A stretch of DNA of 64,000 bases from Oscarella lobularis (GCF_947507565.1 NC_089180.1:930001-994000), one strand, 5' to 3'. Counted from the first letter of the stretch, positions 1 to 9,589 are shown. Notes: a model not told the origin generated them from the letters alone. Numbers and translations are program-made.

Positions 1-244
1 CAACAATAGTAGGTTGGATAGATTTCCTTATTTGAGAGGGAATGCGGTGGAGTAGTAGTAAGGTGACGAGGGGCGCAGTGGCTGCCCTTACGGATACGTA
101 AGGCCGTTATCCTTACGGACACAAAAGTGATCATGCGCAGTACGGTTTACGGCGAACTTAGACGATACATCTATGCTTAGAAAAGCGTTTGCAATGTTGT
201 TTTTAAAACTGCAACAAGCAAAGTGACATGCAGGTCAGTAACAC

Positions 245-1885
245 TTAGTAACGCGCACTCGGTTTACGACAACTTTTGCAGAACCATCTTTTGCCTCGTT
301 TGGGAGGATTTGCCAGCCCATTGCACTTCAGATGAATCCAGCAGAGGCAGCCGTCGCAGTTGATGCTTTTATAATCTGACAGCTTTCTTTGGCACACCTC
401 GCACACCCACTCGGCATTTTTCTCCAAACTGGCAGTGACGTTGTCGACGACCATCAAGCATCTTTAGTGAAATACTTCTTTATTATGCTGAGATTGACAT
501 CTTCGTGAAGACATTGATACGGAACTTTGTCAGGGCGACATTCCACGTCTTCTTCTTCAATCGGTTTCTTCTCCAACATAGCTTTGTCCGCCAATTCTTC
601 TTCAACAAACCACAGTAACATAGCTAGGAAAAGCATATTTTAGTTGTTGCCAGAAAGCGTAAAAATCCACGAATGAATTACTGACATTTTTCTTTATCAG
701 AATTTGGCCTATGAATGAACGGAACCGGTTTCTCTGACATTCGGCACAGTTTTGCTTTTGGAATTCCAATCACCGTGGTGCCAGCCTTCCTTGGCCGGCC
801 ACGCTTCAGCTTTCGAGGAGGCAACGTAAACGTAACTGTCTGTCCTAATGAGAAAGATGCACGTGACAACTGGATGAATTTACGATGTGAAACTAAACAT
901 GAATACCTTGTTCTACCGAATGGTCGCCATGTTGCATTGGCGAGCTGCTACCGTTTGAATCTCCATTGCGTTTAGGATCTTGGACATATGTGGAATCGTC
1001 TGCATCTGAATCTGAACCAGATAGATCATCTACATCATCGCAACCATGGGCAGACTCTACTAACAAATGAAATCATTCTTTTCAGTTTACAATCTTGGTA
1101 TGGAATAAAACCTTTGAATTCATCGACTGTGATTCGTTTTCCTTTAGAGAGCAGCGTGTTCTGCTTTTTTAAAGCTTTGAGGTTAAAGACGAAGTCCCTT
1201 GTCCCCATGTGAGACATCACTCGAGCGGAGTCTTGTGCTACTTTCAACGCTTTGGCAAACTTTTCTTGCTCTGTTAAAGAGCGGCCACGTTCGCGTTCCA
1301 CGTCTTCTATTTCAATAAGAAAGGTTTCGGTTGAGTTTAGTCCGCCATCCGTTTTCTCGAAAGCGTAGTGATTTTCCGTGAAATAATCGACGTGCCATCT
1401 TTGGGCGCAAAGCTCGGAAGAAAACATGTCTATTTCTTCAGCTTCTCTAACAGCAAATATGTGCCGGCATGGCAACAGCATGGATGTGCGAAAATGGCAA
1501 GGACAGTCGTCCACGTCTGTTATAAAATCGCCTCGCTTAGATGAAATCATTTTCTGGCCTTGTGCTTCATGCGGAGAAAATATCACTTTGTCGCGCACTT
1601 GAAACTGTTGCTTGACATGTTTGAACGCAAACGGAGTGAGCAGACGTGAATAGTCGCCTAAACAGGGATGTGTCCAATTGCCCACAGGCCTTTTTAAAGT
1701 GATGCTAACTGCACGATGCTCCCTTTCCAATTTAATAGAAAAAATGCACGTCATGAGATCAGCGAAGAACACCCTTATAGGAGAGTAGCGACAGACAACA
1801 GCTTTTATTTTTTGATTGATTGCTTCGAGCCTGTTGTTAGTGTTCGTCATGAAGTTGTTGTATGTACGAATTAAGTTATTAGAGA
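245..1885 (-). pseudogene. ZSWIM3-like SWIM/PHD-finger gene, 5'-truncated and frameshifted
   Basis: This is a transposase-derived (MULE-related) zinc-finger family related to ZSWIM1/ZSWIM3. The block at 1850-1035 begins with the conserved TNNRLEAINQKIKAV segment that follows the DDE domain. It then has a SWIM finger (CPC...CRH, near 1490-1450). An acidic exon follows at about 1020-925, then a GRPRK basic patch at 845-680, an EEEDVECRPDKVP block at 600-515, and a C-terminal PHD finger (C-x2-C...C-x2-C...H-x2-C...C-x2-C) at 420-260. The blocks join over short introns, for example donor GGTATTC near 927 and acceptor CTCATTAG near 847. Two lesions are visible. The DDE catalytic half is missing upstream, with an in-frame stop near 1890. 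A one-base deletion near 452-457 separates KYFTKDA from the PHD-finger frame. The SWIM/PHD assignment is strong. Whether any product is made is doubtful. Confidence 0.75.
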
Positions 1886-1959
1886 CGCTCTACGTCATAG
1901 CTTCGAGATCCCAAAAGCGAGACAACTAGGGGAGAATTGGAAAGTCTAGGCGCGGTCTA

Positions 1960-2310
1960 GGTGATCGTACGCAGAAGCGACGAGCTCCGCAGCTGAGGAG
2001 TTCGTCGTTTTCGCGTACTACATTGCTTTCTTTCGCGTACGATCGTCACATTTTCGCTTACGATCGCGTACGATTGGGTGGCATAAGCGTGCGATCGACC
2101 TTGATCACTCATCGCTACTCGTATAAAAACATTCGAGGGCGTAAACGGTTAGAACAGCTAATTGGTCCCTACGTCACAGACAACTCGGCCTGTGATTGGG
2201 CCGCACTCCACAGTGCGGGGTGCAACACATCCCCCCCTCCCGTTTGGCCTGACCCTATGCCACGGTCACGTGCAAGGGTCAGGTGACCTGACTACACTCC
2301 ACCTCCACCT
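1960..2310. promoter_or_regulatory. Palindrome-rich promoter-like stretch
   Basis: The stretch 1960-2090 holds repeated CGTACGATCG-type palindromes. It is followed by a TATAAAAA at about 2121, an ATTGG (CCAAT) near 2161, a TACGTCACA CRE-like site near 2170, and a second inverted CCAAT near 2196. Two hairpins follow: CCGCACT/AGTGCGG at 2202-2219 and CCTGACCCT/AGGGTCAGG at about 2248-2284. No coding exon starts convincingly downstream on the plus strand. The stretch also lies in the RRM gene's third intron or 3' region. The elements are visible; the promoter role is inferred. Confidence 0.3.
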
Positions 2311-2347
2311 CCACCAGACTAAACGCCTCCATATAAAAATCGCTTAC

Positions 2348-2681
2348 CGGGACCGCTTAGTCGAAGGATCGGTCTTGACTTCGGCGATGAGAACTTCGCC
2401 AAACTTCGAGAAGTACTTCGTCAGGCCATCTGCGCGTACGAAGCGAAAAAAATTAGGCGGAAATCGTCTCCTCCCCCCTCGACGATCCTCTCTCGAGGGC
2501 AACGCCCCCGGCCGCGTCGCGTGATGCTGCACGCTCGCCCTCGTCTCACCGTCGTCCGTGTCCCAGCTAAGGCCGCCAACGAAAATTCTCCTATAGGTCG
2601 TCGAGAAAAACAAGATGTATAAATAGTATCGGTCTTCTAACGTTGTTCTTACCCTTCTTCTTCGTCACGGTCCATTGTCAT
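2348..2681 (-). CDS. RRM RNA-binding protein, first three exons only
   Basis: The start is ATG at 2681 or 2675. Exon 1 (2681-2653) gives MTMDRDEEEG with donor GTAAGA. Exon 2 (2590-2550) gives RIFVGGLSWDTDD, the RNP2 motif of an RNA recognition motif, with donor GTGAGA. Exon 3 (2429-2348) gives GLTKYFSKFGEVLIAE and continues through TKRSR, ending at donor GTAAGC, exactly where RNP1 (GFGF) should follow. Phases agree at both internal introns. The organisation matches the hnRNP A/B, DAZAP1, Musashi and TARDBP type of nuclear RNA-binding protein, but the paralogue cannot be decided from half a domain. No RNP1 exon is visible between 2347 and the ZSWIM-like remnant, so the rest is either beyond the window's left edge across a long intron or lost. 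Confidence 0.7.
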
Positions 2682-3079
2682 CGTGGCGCGAAGCGAGACG
2701 ACGTGCAAAAAGCGTCGGACGTCTTGCGACCGAGTACGGGACCTGTAGTTAGGCAAATTAGATCGAGGGAAAATTCGATAGGCGGGACTAAACATCCGTT
2801 GGAATGTGCGCGTGCCGAGAGCACCGTAGTACGAGTAAGACTACAATTATGGCGGGGAGGAAAAAAAAGAACACACGGACCGCCGAAGCAGGGGGAGGGG
2901 AGAAGAAACGATTACCCATTCAAATTTGGGAATAAAAGCGGGGGGAACAAGCTCGCACATTAGATGCATTCCCTTCTCGTATACGGCATACCGGCACTGA
3001 TAGACGGGATCGCCGGCTCGTAGTATCAATTTTCCGCAGACCGTAGGCGGGGCTCGTTCGCATTCTTCCGGGTCGCCGC

Positions 3080-3155
3080 TAGTCTCGCGTGGCCAGACCT
3101 CTCTCCAGTGGTGGTTAATATCACCAAGGGGGAAGGGTCTGGCTACGCGAGACTA
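3080..3155. mobile_element. 76-bp MITE with 9-bp target-site duplication
   Basis: Terminal inverted repeats of about 21 bp start TAGTCTCGCGTGGCCAGACC on the left. The right end reads back as TAGTCTCGCGTAGCCAGACC. The core contains an inner GGTGGTTAATATCACC palindrome. The element is flanked by perfect 9-bp direct repeats, GGTCGCCGC, at 3071-3079 and 3156-3164. A 9-bp target duplication is typical of Mutator-like elements, so this is probably a non-autonomous MULE-type foldback element. A truncated relative lies at 20901-20964. Confidence 0.85.
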
Positions 3156-3191
3156 GGTCGCCGCCACTCAAAATGACGTCGAATCCGGTCG

Positions 3192-3386
3192 TTACGCGTT
3201 TCCGCAGATCCCACGTTGCTGTATTCGTTCGTTCGGTCGCTGCGGCGAATCGTCGCCGGACGTTCGCGCGACGAGCGCGTCGATTTTCGACGCGATGAAC
3301 GTTTTCACCACGTCCTCGACGATTTCCGGACCCTCGACTTCGATTCGGGTCGCCACCGATTTGAGCGATTCGTTTTCCGTTTTCAT
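3192..3386 (-). CDS. Small hypothetical protein exon behind a TATA box
   Basis: A 64-residue frame begins at an ATG in good context (AACAATGAAA). It contains the acidic segment TRIEVEGPEIVEDVVKTF followed by a polar tail. On the same strand, GGTATAAAAAAATG lies about 70-80 bp upstream (3456-3468), a suitable distance for a core promoter. A downstream splice donor is possible near 3195 (ACGCGTAACG), so this may be only the first exon. I do not recognise the family. The MITE at 3080-3155 would then lie in its intron or 3' flank. Confidence 0.35.
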   Translation of the reverse strand: MKTENESLKSVATRIEVEGPEIVEDVVKTFIASKIDALVARTSGDDSPQRPNERIQQRGICGNA

Positions 3387-3587
3387 TGTTCGAGTGAGAC
3401 GCTCGTTCGCCGCTCGTTCGCGTCGTTTTAGAACGTTTGGGAGGAGACAGTCATTTTTTTATACCAACGGCGACGTGTCACGTTCTTGGCGCACGCGCGC
3501 CAGCCCGCGAAAACGACTGGAAAGACACCGCCCACGGATTCGACCTTACACGTGTAATCAACAATTAGTGTTTTGTTTTCTCAAAGG

Positions 3588-3834
3588 TCACGTTTCTTTA
3601 GGACCACCTAAGGTAATGAGACTTTGGCCAATGACGAGACAGAGCACGTGACTCCCCTGTCGAAGCTTGTTCAAAAATTGCCCTTGTTCTTTTTCACTAG
3701 ATGATGGTGATAGGTCCACTGCAATGATCTTTAACTTCTGATTCCTCAAAGCAGCCAGCAAACTGACTCCGCGTTTCGCTGAGCCGTCATCTCGTACGAC
3801 AGCTACGTCACTTTGTCGAGCGTCCATTGAAGCT
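3588..3834 (-). CDS. Unassigned coding exon
   Basis: An open frame follows a strong pyrimidine-rich acceptor (TTTAATTATAG at about 3845-3835). It encodes MDARQSDVAVVRDDGSAKRG, then a mixed hydrophobic stretch with LKIIAVDLSPSSSEKEQGQF. The upstream intron contains a TAAA microsatellite (3840-3860). It lies downstream of the ANKZF1-like exons on the same strand and could belong to that gene, but I see no recognisable VLRF1-domain motif in it. Confidence 0.35.
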
Positions 3835-3989
3835 ATAATTAAATAAATAAATAAATAAAATTGCCGACTTTAATTTATTTCTCCAACCTGAGGAATCAGA
3901 ATGTGTTAAAAAATTTGGTGGACCGATGCAGGGCTTAGAGGATTACTCATCTGATTCATTATTTCTTCCGCGTCGTTCCGTGTTTTTCC

Positions 3990-4430
3990 CGAACGATCGT
4001 CAGTACGGTCTGTGCGTTCTCCCATGATTACTATAGAGACATTCGTCGATAAACACTTTGAATGATGATTGCTGTTGCCCAAAGGATTCCGACTCAGTAT
4101 CGCTGCTTCCCTCGCTTCCCGAACCCCCGATATGCTTGAAACGTCGCCTGAAAATTTTTTGGGTACTATAGAAGTGACGTCAAAATTCTAAATAGGTACC
4201 GGAAATCTTTTCAAAGTCCTCTTCAGCCACCGCTGTCAAGCCGAGAATTTTTCGCTTGATATTCAGACGATGCCAGTCGAGTTTGTAATGCTGAACCTGA
4301 GAGGAAATGTGTCCATTCTCGTTTCGCTGATTTTTCTGCCAACCTGCTGCTCTCTGTTTTGAAATTCCGCGTGACAAGCGGAGCAGGCTCGACTAAACGA
4401 GCGATTTTTGTCTTTATCTAGATATTCGAT
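3990..4430 (-). CDS. ANKZF1/VMS1-like zinc-finger exons (partial)
   Basis: The family releases peptides from tRNA on stalled ribosomes. Its N-terminal C2H2-like finger is diagnostic. The exon ending at 4344 encodes CSACHAEFQNREQQ. A 47-bp intron (4343-4297) follows, and the next exon (4296-4200) continues VQHYKLDWHRLNIKRKILGL and then EEDFEKISG. This is the C-x2-C...HYKxDWHRxNxK signature of ANKZF1/Vms1. After donor GGTACC the next exon (from 4147) starts DVSSISG, as in animal orthologues. It then reads into an acidic serine-rich linker only if the frame is shifted at a run of five G near 4125. The catalytic VLRF1 domain and ankyrin repeats were not found, so the gene is partial or decayed here. 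Confidence 0.65.
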
Positions 4431-4623
4431 TGACTAAACGCGGCTATGGAGAGATCGAGATGTCAACTGCACCTCGACGAGGCTCTTCTGAAGGATCCTC
4501 GGTCTTAGACCGATCTTTGAATCTGAAGAGAATCGCGTAGCAAACGCACTCCCGCCGAGGTTAGAACGTTCTTTGCATAATTCCCTAGCCTTATCCGGGA
4601 ACGCGTAGCGTAGAAGATATGCA
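4431..4623. promoter_or_regulatory. Divergent intergenic interval between ANKZF1-like and MRPL9 genes
   Basis: About 190 bp separate the two divergently transcribed genes. No TATA box is evident. A short upstream ATG at 4444 opens a 20-codon frame before MRPL9. The interval may also hold the first ANKZF1-like exon (an open minus frame around 4470-4545 ends at GAGGTGCAG). A shared promoter is inferred from layout only. Confidence 0.3.
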
Positions 4624-5371
4624 ATGCTTTGTCGAGCTTTTTCTCGTCTAAATGTACCGCTTCCGTACCGAAGAGAGTTTCGAATTAAATTTCAGGCGTC
4701 TTCTAGCTAAGGCACTTGGGAACAAAGAAGGAATCGACACTCTGGAGGCAAAAGCCGAATCGAAAGCCGAGAATTCGAGTCCGACTGGTCAAAGACGTTG
4801 ACGGTTGGCTTCAATTCTTCTCGCGGTTTATGGCCTTTTATCGCGCCTTCTCAGGTGTGGGACAAAAAGGCGAGGAAATCGTTGCAAAACGAGGCTTCGC
4901 TCGAAATTACCTTCTCCCGAGTCGAAATGCCGTTTATGCGTTGAACAGCAGCAGCAGAGATGATCACGTGGTCAATTTGTAAAATTAACTCATATGAACG
5001 ATTGTAGAATTTGATTCTCAGCCAAGTGATCTTCAGGAAAGCGAAAGGTGATTTAGTACTGCCTGCATCATTACCTTCAGTCTATTGACCTGTGTCTTAT
5101 CTCAGATTCTCCAGTTTCTGAAGAAATCAGCTGTGACTGTTTCGAGGCCCAGGGATGACGAAGTAGCCATATACCCGTGGGATTTAGTTGCAGCCTGTCG
5201 TAAACAGGTATAAGGAACAGTAACGGGAAACCTATTACCATTATTGTAATTACTATTATTACTATTATTATTATCGTTTCTTCTCAGCTTCAGTTGCACG
5301 TTCCTCGCGAGGCTGTCTCGTTTGAAGGGGACGCTCCCCGTTTGTCGGCATTTGAAAATCATCAGGCTTAG
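4624..5371 (+). CDS. MRPL9: Mitochondrial large-subunit ribosomal protein bL9m
   Basis: A structural protein of the mitochondrial 39S subunit. Five exons join in phase: 4624-4653, 4707-4803, 4855-4970, 5106-5207 and 5288-5371, with introns of 53, 51, about 135 and 80 bp. The start ATG at 4624 gives MLCRAFSRLN, an arginine-rich, acid-free presequence typical of mitochondrial import. The L9 core signature spans the second intron: VRLVKDVDG|VGQKGEEIV, then AKRGFARNYLLPSRNAVYA. The later exons ILQFLKKSAVTVSRP and YPWDLVAACRKQ|LQLHVP match the animal C-terminal region. Stop TAG is at 5369-5371. The donor after exon 3 (GTCAAT) is the least certain junction. Confidence 0.85.
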
Positions 5372-5669
5372 CTGCTTTCCAGGATATCTGCAGGAAGAAA
5401 TTCAAGAGAAACATCTTAGGGTTCATCATAGATGCCAAAATGAGGGGTACCGTCTCAACTAAATCTGCGAGTCACGCTGACGTTGACCCAACTCCCCCCT
5501 TGATCGCTTTGGTAATCATTATGTGTCTAAATGACTGAGGGTCACGTGTCTAGTGGTCGCGTGGTCCTGCACGTGGCCAAGATAGACGTTCGATTGCTTT
5601 GGTAATCATTATGTGTCTAAATGACTGAGGGTCACGTGTCTAGTGGTCGTGGTCCTGCACGTGGCCAAG
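5372..5669. promoter_or_regulatory. ZYG11-like promoter/5' UTR with E-boxes
   Basis: The 300 bp upstream of the ZYG11/ZER1-like gene contain no coding exon. The distal half is unremarkable. The proximal half is a tandem duplication (see 5506-5680). Each copy carries two CACGTG E-boxes, GTCACGTGTC and GCACGTGGCC. CACGTG is the binding core of bHLH-ZIP factors such as USF and TFEB; whether they act here is inference. Confidence 0.45.
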
Positions 5670-5680
5670 ATGGACGTTCG
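5506..5680 (+). repeat. Tandem duplication of 5' UTR and start codon, ~88-90 bp unit
   Basis: Copy 1 (about 5506-5595) and copy 2 (about 5596-5680) are nearly identical. Copy 2 lacks two bases of a GCGTGG run. The start context GCCAAGATGGACGTTCG in copy 2 corresponds to GCCAAGATAGACGTTCG in copy 1, so only copy 2 has an ATG. Confidence 0.9.
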
Positions 5681-8054
5681 CCTGCTGTCGCTCTCCGATT
5701 TGTCCGTCGCATGCCTTTGCCGAACGTCACCGCTATCCGCTAATCTCGACGTTACGAATGCTCTACCCGAGCTACTGCCGTCGGTCGCCGAAGTCATTCT
5801 CGCCAATAGCGCGATCGTCTTGCCTTATACGATCTCGAACGAGCTGATCGAAGGCCTCGCTCGACGCGCTAAGCTGACAGCGAACATGCTGGACATCCTT
5901 CTCGGGAAAAGATGCCGTCTGAACACTCTACCACTCACTTCTATCGCGTCTGTTCATAAAGAGACGATCGTCGAGAATCTTCGCGAGCAGAAGTACGTGA
6001 AGAGCATCGACATATCGTTGAGCCCGTGTCTCGGCGATTTGCCCGTTCCTTTTCTGGAAATTCTCGCGGGGACCCCGACGAGGAACTCTCTCGTGCACTT
6101 CGCCGCAAATCGCGCGAAAGGCGCCATCGGTTTGCACGTGCTACCGCAATTTGCCAATTTGAAGTATCTCGACGTAACCTTAACGGATCTCAGCGAAACT
6201 CATCTGCGAGCTGCCGTTGCGTCATTACGTCACTTGGAGCATCTTGACCTATCCGGAACGAACGTCACTTGGTACGACGTCTTTGCAACTGCCGATATAT
6301 TTGCATCGGATCAACTCAAGTATTTGTCGTTGCAATCGCTTGAGATAATGAGCGCCACTGATTGGACATCTGGCAAAGGAGACCTCTCTATGGTTCGTCG
6401 TTTTTTTGAAAAACAGCAAAGTCTTTCGACTCTTGATCTGTCGTACGCGAGGAAGACTGCGTTTCTCTTTGATTTATCGCTTGGCGCAACTTGCGATCCA
6501 CGTTTCTACCTAACGTGTCGTCATATTTTACGTTGCGCGTCGTCTCTCACTTCTATTGACGTGTCGCAGAACTGTGCATTGAGCGACATAACAGATCTGC
6601 TTCTCGAAACGAATCGTCTTGATCAGCTACGATTTCTTGGATACGTGCGCAGTAACGGATTGGTTGATGATCCTATGCATACATTGACGTCTCGTCCTCA
6701 TCTAAAGATGACTCTTCCGTCTTGGGATCCCAACGCTTCGTGCTGTGAGCAACAGTTTCACCCGAGTCACGTTTTCAAAACCGCTCTCTATTTGTGCGAC
6801 GCAATGTGCAGTCTTCCCAAGGCAGTGGAGATGAGTTATGATGCATTTGTCGCGTCTGGCCTTGCTCCCCTTATGCAGTTGCTCTGCACAGCGTCAAGAC
6901 GCCTGCTGACTGACGAGAGTATTGCTTTGGAGTTGTCTTCGCTGTTTTGCCAACTTCCCAAATGGGATTGCCTTTTTCCCCGAGCGAATTCCTTCTTCAT
7001 GAATGACGCGTGGGAGCAAATACTGGAGAATTCCATTGTCTTTGCTCTACAACATAAATGCGTCAAAGTCAATATTAGCAATGAAATGTTTGCAGACAGC
7101 TTACTTGTGCTCATGAATAAATTTTCGTCTTTCGTTGTCGAGAGGCCGTCGCTTCTAAGTCTAACTCTTGCATTTTCTCTCAAGTGGAACACACAGCTCG
7201 CTTCCAAGTGGTCCGTCCTAACACAACTATTCAGTGCAATATCACAATCAAAGCGAAAGGAGATAGCATCGAAAAGTGACATCAGTTCCCAGATAATGTC
7301 TCATTCATCTGATTGCATTAAAAAGAGCGCCAACTATAAGAGCGATCAGGAATTATTCTTCGAAGGAGGCACATCTCTTCTGAATGCTTTTGCGGTGCTG
7401 TATACCGGCTTACCTGACGTCTTGATTGCTTTCGACGGAGTTCTTCCTGTCGAAAATGCCGTTGCCATGGCGGAGATGGCGTTCAAATCGTTTTCGCTTC
7501 ACGACGACGAAAGAGGTTCGTCTTTATACGTCGCCGCTCTGGAAGCTTTAACTGTTGTAGCTGAGTGTCCCACGCTGGCACCTAAGCTGTTTTCAAAGCG
7601 AGTTCTCAACACAGTCTTCGCAGCCGTTCCTCGTCAGAAAAGTATGCACGTTGCATATTCGTATCTGGCATGCCTTCTTCTTGTTGAATCGGCGTCCAGT
7701 TGGCCGTCTGATTGCGTGGCGAGAGAAAGAGTGGCTGCGAGCTTGGCAAGTGGGGATCTGATTGGCGTGGAGTTTTCTTATCGTCACGCCACAGTTGTGC
7801 CCTTACTGAAGATGGCTCAAAGCAAGGAATTCGCCTCCGTTGCCTTGTTTGGCCTCCAGCGTCTCTACTCTTTTTGCAGCAATCATTTTGATGCCGAAGC
7901 TTATTACAGCCGTTCTCGACTGTGTCCTATTTGTCTCATAAGAAAGGAAATCGGTTTTGACGTCTTTTGTTCCCTTCCTGTACCGTCGACGTCAAATATG
8001 GAAGTGGATCTCGATTCTGTTGCTCAAACCTGCAAGAATCACAAGGACTGCTAA
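5670..8054 (+). CDS. ZYG11/ZER1-like substrate receptor of a CUL2 E3 ligase
   Basis: The single-exon frame gives 794 residues from ATG 5670, which has the Kozak context GCCAAGATGG. A GTG upstream at 5643 is less likely. Length is close to animal ZYG11B/ZER1 (roughly 740-770 aa). The first ~60 residues form a helical VHL/BC-box-like region, then leucine-rich repeats run to about residue 320 (LKYLDVTLTDLSE, LEHLDLSGTNVT, LSTLDLSYARK, LTSIDVSQN). Armadillo-like helical repeats fill the rest, ending in a family-typical block (YRHATVVPLLKMAQS). Known members recruit substrates with N-terminal glycine degrons to CUL2-EloBC-RBX1. Substrate specificity here is not readable. It is intronless among intron-bearing neighbours. 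Confidence 0.8.
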   Translation: MDVRLLSLSDLSVACLCRTSPLSANLDVTNALPELLPSVAEVILANSAIVLPYTISNELIEGLARRAKLTANMLDILLGKRCRLNTLPLTSIASVHKETIVENLREQKYVKSIDISLSPCLGDLPVPFLEILAGTPTRNSLVHFAANRAKGAIGLHVLPQFANLKYLDVTLTDLSETHLRAAVASLRHLEHLDLSGTNVTWYDVFATADIFASDQLKYLSLQSLEIMSATDWTSGKGDLSMVRRFFEKQQSLSTLDLSYARKTAFLFDLSLGATCDPRFYLTCRHILRCASSLTSIDVSQNCALSDITDLLLETNRLDQLRFLGYVRSNGLVDDPMHTLTSRPHLKMTLPSWDPNASCCEQQFHPSHVFKTALYLCDAMCSLPKAVEMSYDAFVASGLAPLMQLLCTASRRLLTDESIALELSSLFCQLPKWDCLFPRANSFFMNDAWEQILENSIVFALQHKCVKVNISNEMFADSLLVLMNKFSSFVVERPSLLSLTLAFSLKWNTQLASKWSVLTQLFSAISQSKRKEIASKSDISSQIMSHSSDCIKKSANYKSDQELFFEGGTSLLNAFAVLYTGLPDVLIAFDGVLPVENAVAMAEMAFKSFSLHDDERGSSLYVAALEALTVVAECPTLAPKLFSKRVLNTVFAAVPRQKSMHVAYSYLACLLLVESASSWPSDCVARERVAASLASGDLIGVEFSYRHATVVPLLKMAQSKEFASVALFGLQRLYSFCSNHFDAEAYYSRSRLCPICLIRKEIGFDVFCSLPVPSTSNMEVDLDSVAQTCKNHKDC

Positions 8055-9010
8055 ATTATCAGATCATTTGACTATTTAGTATGTTCTGCATTGAGTTTGT
8101 TAGGAATTTAAATTTTGCATGTGCTTTCGGCATCGGTGTCAGTGTGCAGCGCGCTAAGCAAGTTTCGTTCTCCTGGCTTTCTCTTCGTTCCTCGTTTTGT
8201 ACGAGTTCCACGCAGCTGCGTCTTATCGGACAGGCCCTAAAGATCGATCTGCAAGAACCGATCGTGGACGTGAGTCCTCTCTTGTGGAGACTCCTTCTTC
8301 GAAGCGATCAACAACGCCGGAGACGGTAAAGACGCATAAATCGCTATTTGTTCAACTACTCGAAAATCATTGCAGGTGGAGTCGACGCTGAGATGCTGCC
8401 GGATCGCTCATTCGAAGCTTCTCAACCGTCCACGACCCCAACATCACTTTGCAACTTGCAAGGCTTCGCAACGCCCCGACGACAAAGAAAATGAGTTCCA
8501 ACGAAGTGAAAATATCAATTAGAATTTTTCATTCTAATTAAAATTTTAAATAATTTCTTAGAGTAATCGAATTTTTCTGGCTTCGTACAACGGCTCATAA
8601 GAGTTCAATGAGACGGCTACGGAAGTTTATTTCTCAATTCATCGTTTGTCAGCGTAGCTCCAAGCGCTTTTCGCTATTATATGAATATCAGCAAAAGGTG
8701 ACGTGATCAGACGAGCTTTAATTCTATTAATTGTATTGACTTGCAGTTGCACTGGCGCCTAATCTTTTCAATTAAGGAACGGTTGTTATGACCTGATTGT
8801 CGCTAAGGACCCCGCCAAATGTAAATAATAGTGTCATAATTTTTGTGCACTCTCCTCATTGAAATGTGTAATTAAGTCCATTCCTTATAGGCTGAAATAA
8901 AAGTTGGCAGGTTGCTGGTTCTGCTTCCATGAAAGTAGAATCAAGTGATCCTCTCAACAGAGTATGCATTCAAACTGTCCGTTGCGCCTCTAGCGTTTTT
9001 ATATGTGCAG
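8055..9010. other. Intergenic stretch with unresolved candidate exons
   Basis: The stretch follows the ZYG11-like gene. A plausible plus-strand two-exon frame exists at about 8240-8327 and 8375-8518, joined by GTAAAGACG...CATTGCAG and ending ENIN-stop. It contains a KEN tripeptide but no recognisable family. An isolated NGCYDLIVAKDPAK frame lies near 8775-8819 before a GTAAAT donor. I could not connect these into one gene. Confidence 0.25.
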
Positions 9011-9241
9011 AGAACACTTAGTCAGCATTTGGTCATCACGTCCACGTTGGCAGGTGATCGCATTTCGAATTGCTGATACTGGGGAGGCTGGGCGAAGTTA
9101 CACGCTCAACCCGTTCTCGCGAATAGGTTTGTTTTAATTGTCTAGTTTCATTTTCCTCATAATATCGTTCACTTAGACTCAGACTCGTCGTCGTCTTCAT
9201 CCTCAGAAGGAGAAGAGAATATCGTTGGCTACGATTCGTAG
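9011..9241 (+). CDS. C-terminal exons of an unidentified Ser-rich acidic protein
   Basis: Exon 9011-9053 follows TTTTTATATGTGCAG and encodes RTLSQHLVITSTLA. Skipping 9054-9176 (GTGATC...CACTTAG) joins in phase to 9177-9241. That exon encodes DSDSSSSSSSEGEENIVGYDS and a TAG. The serine/acidic tail resembles casein-kinase-2-type C-termini in general, but I do not recognise the protein. The 5' exons are not resolved. Confidence 0.35.
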
Positions 9242-9387
9242 CCAAGCTTCTGTCAGCAGACGGCACCAAAACGTATGCGTTGTGCCTATTGGATCCTTTG
9301 TGACGTCAGAAAAATTTTGAAAGAAGAAGGATTGTACCGGGTATGCTTAGCGTTTTAGATGATTTTTTATTATAGTTGTGGCATGCA

Positions 9388-9431
9388 GAGGGTCCTGAGC
9401 ATGACCCGCTCATTAGATTTTGAAACTGCTC
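9388..9431 (+). repeat. Solitary relative of the 25.4-kb foldback unit
   Basis: GGGTCCTGAGCATGACCC followed by a short spacer and AAACTGCT matches the ~40-bp units at 25368-25484. This points to a dispersed element family. Confidence 0.55.
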
Positions 9432-9589
9432 CGGGACTCTCGTGCAAGAGGTCTCGTGTGCACGTATTTTATAGCGCGTCGCAAACACAGACGTTGTGCA
9501 CACGTAGAAGATATCATAATTTTTATTAAATAAAACCCGGAACTAAACCGGAACTATGAGAAAATTTTTTGCGCAGAGGTCTCTTCAGT

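Noticed and set aside
715-1212. Plus-strand frames opposite the ZSWIM-like exons
   Set aside because: Antisense shadows of conserved minus-strand sequence.
5643-5669. Upstream GTG start for the ZYG11-like gene
   Set aside because: ATG 5670 has an almost ideal Kozak context and lies at the duplicated start site.
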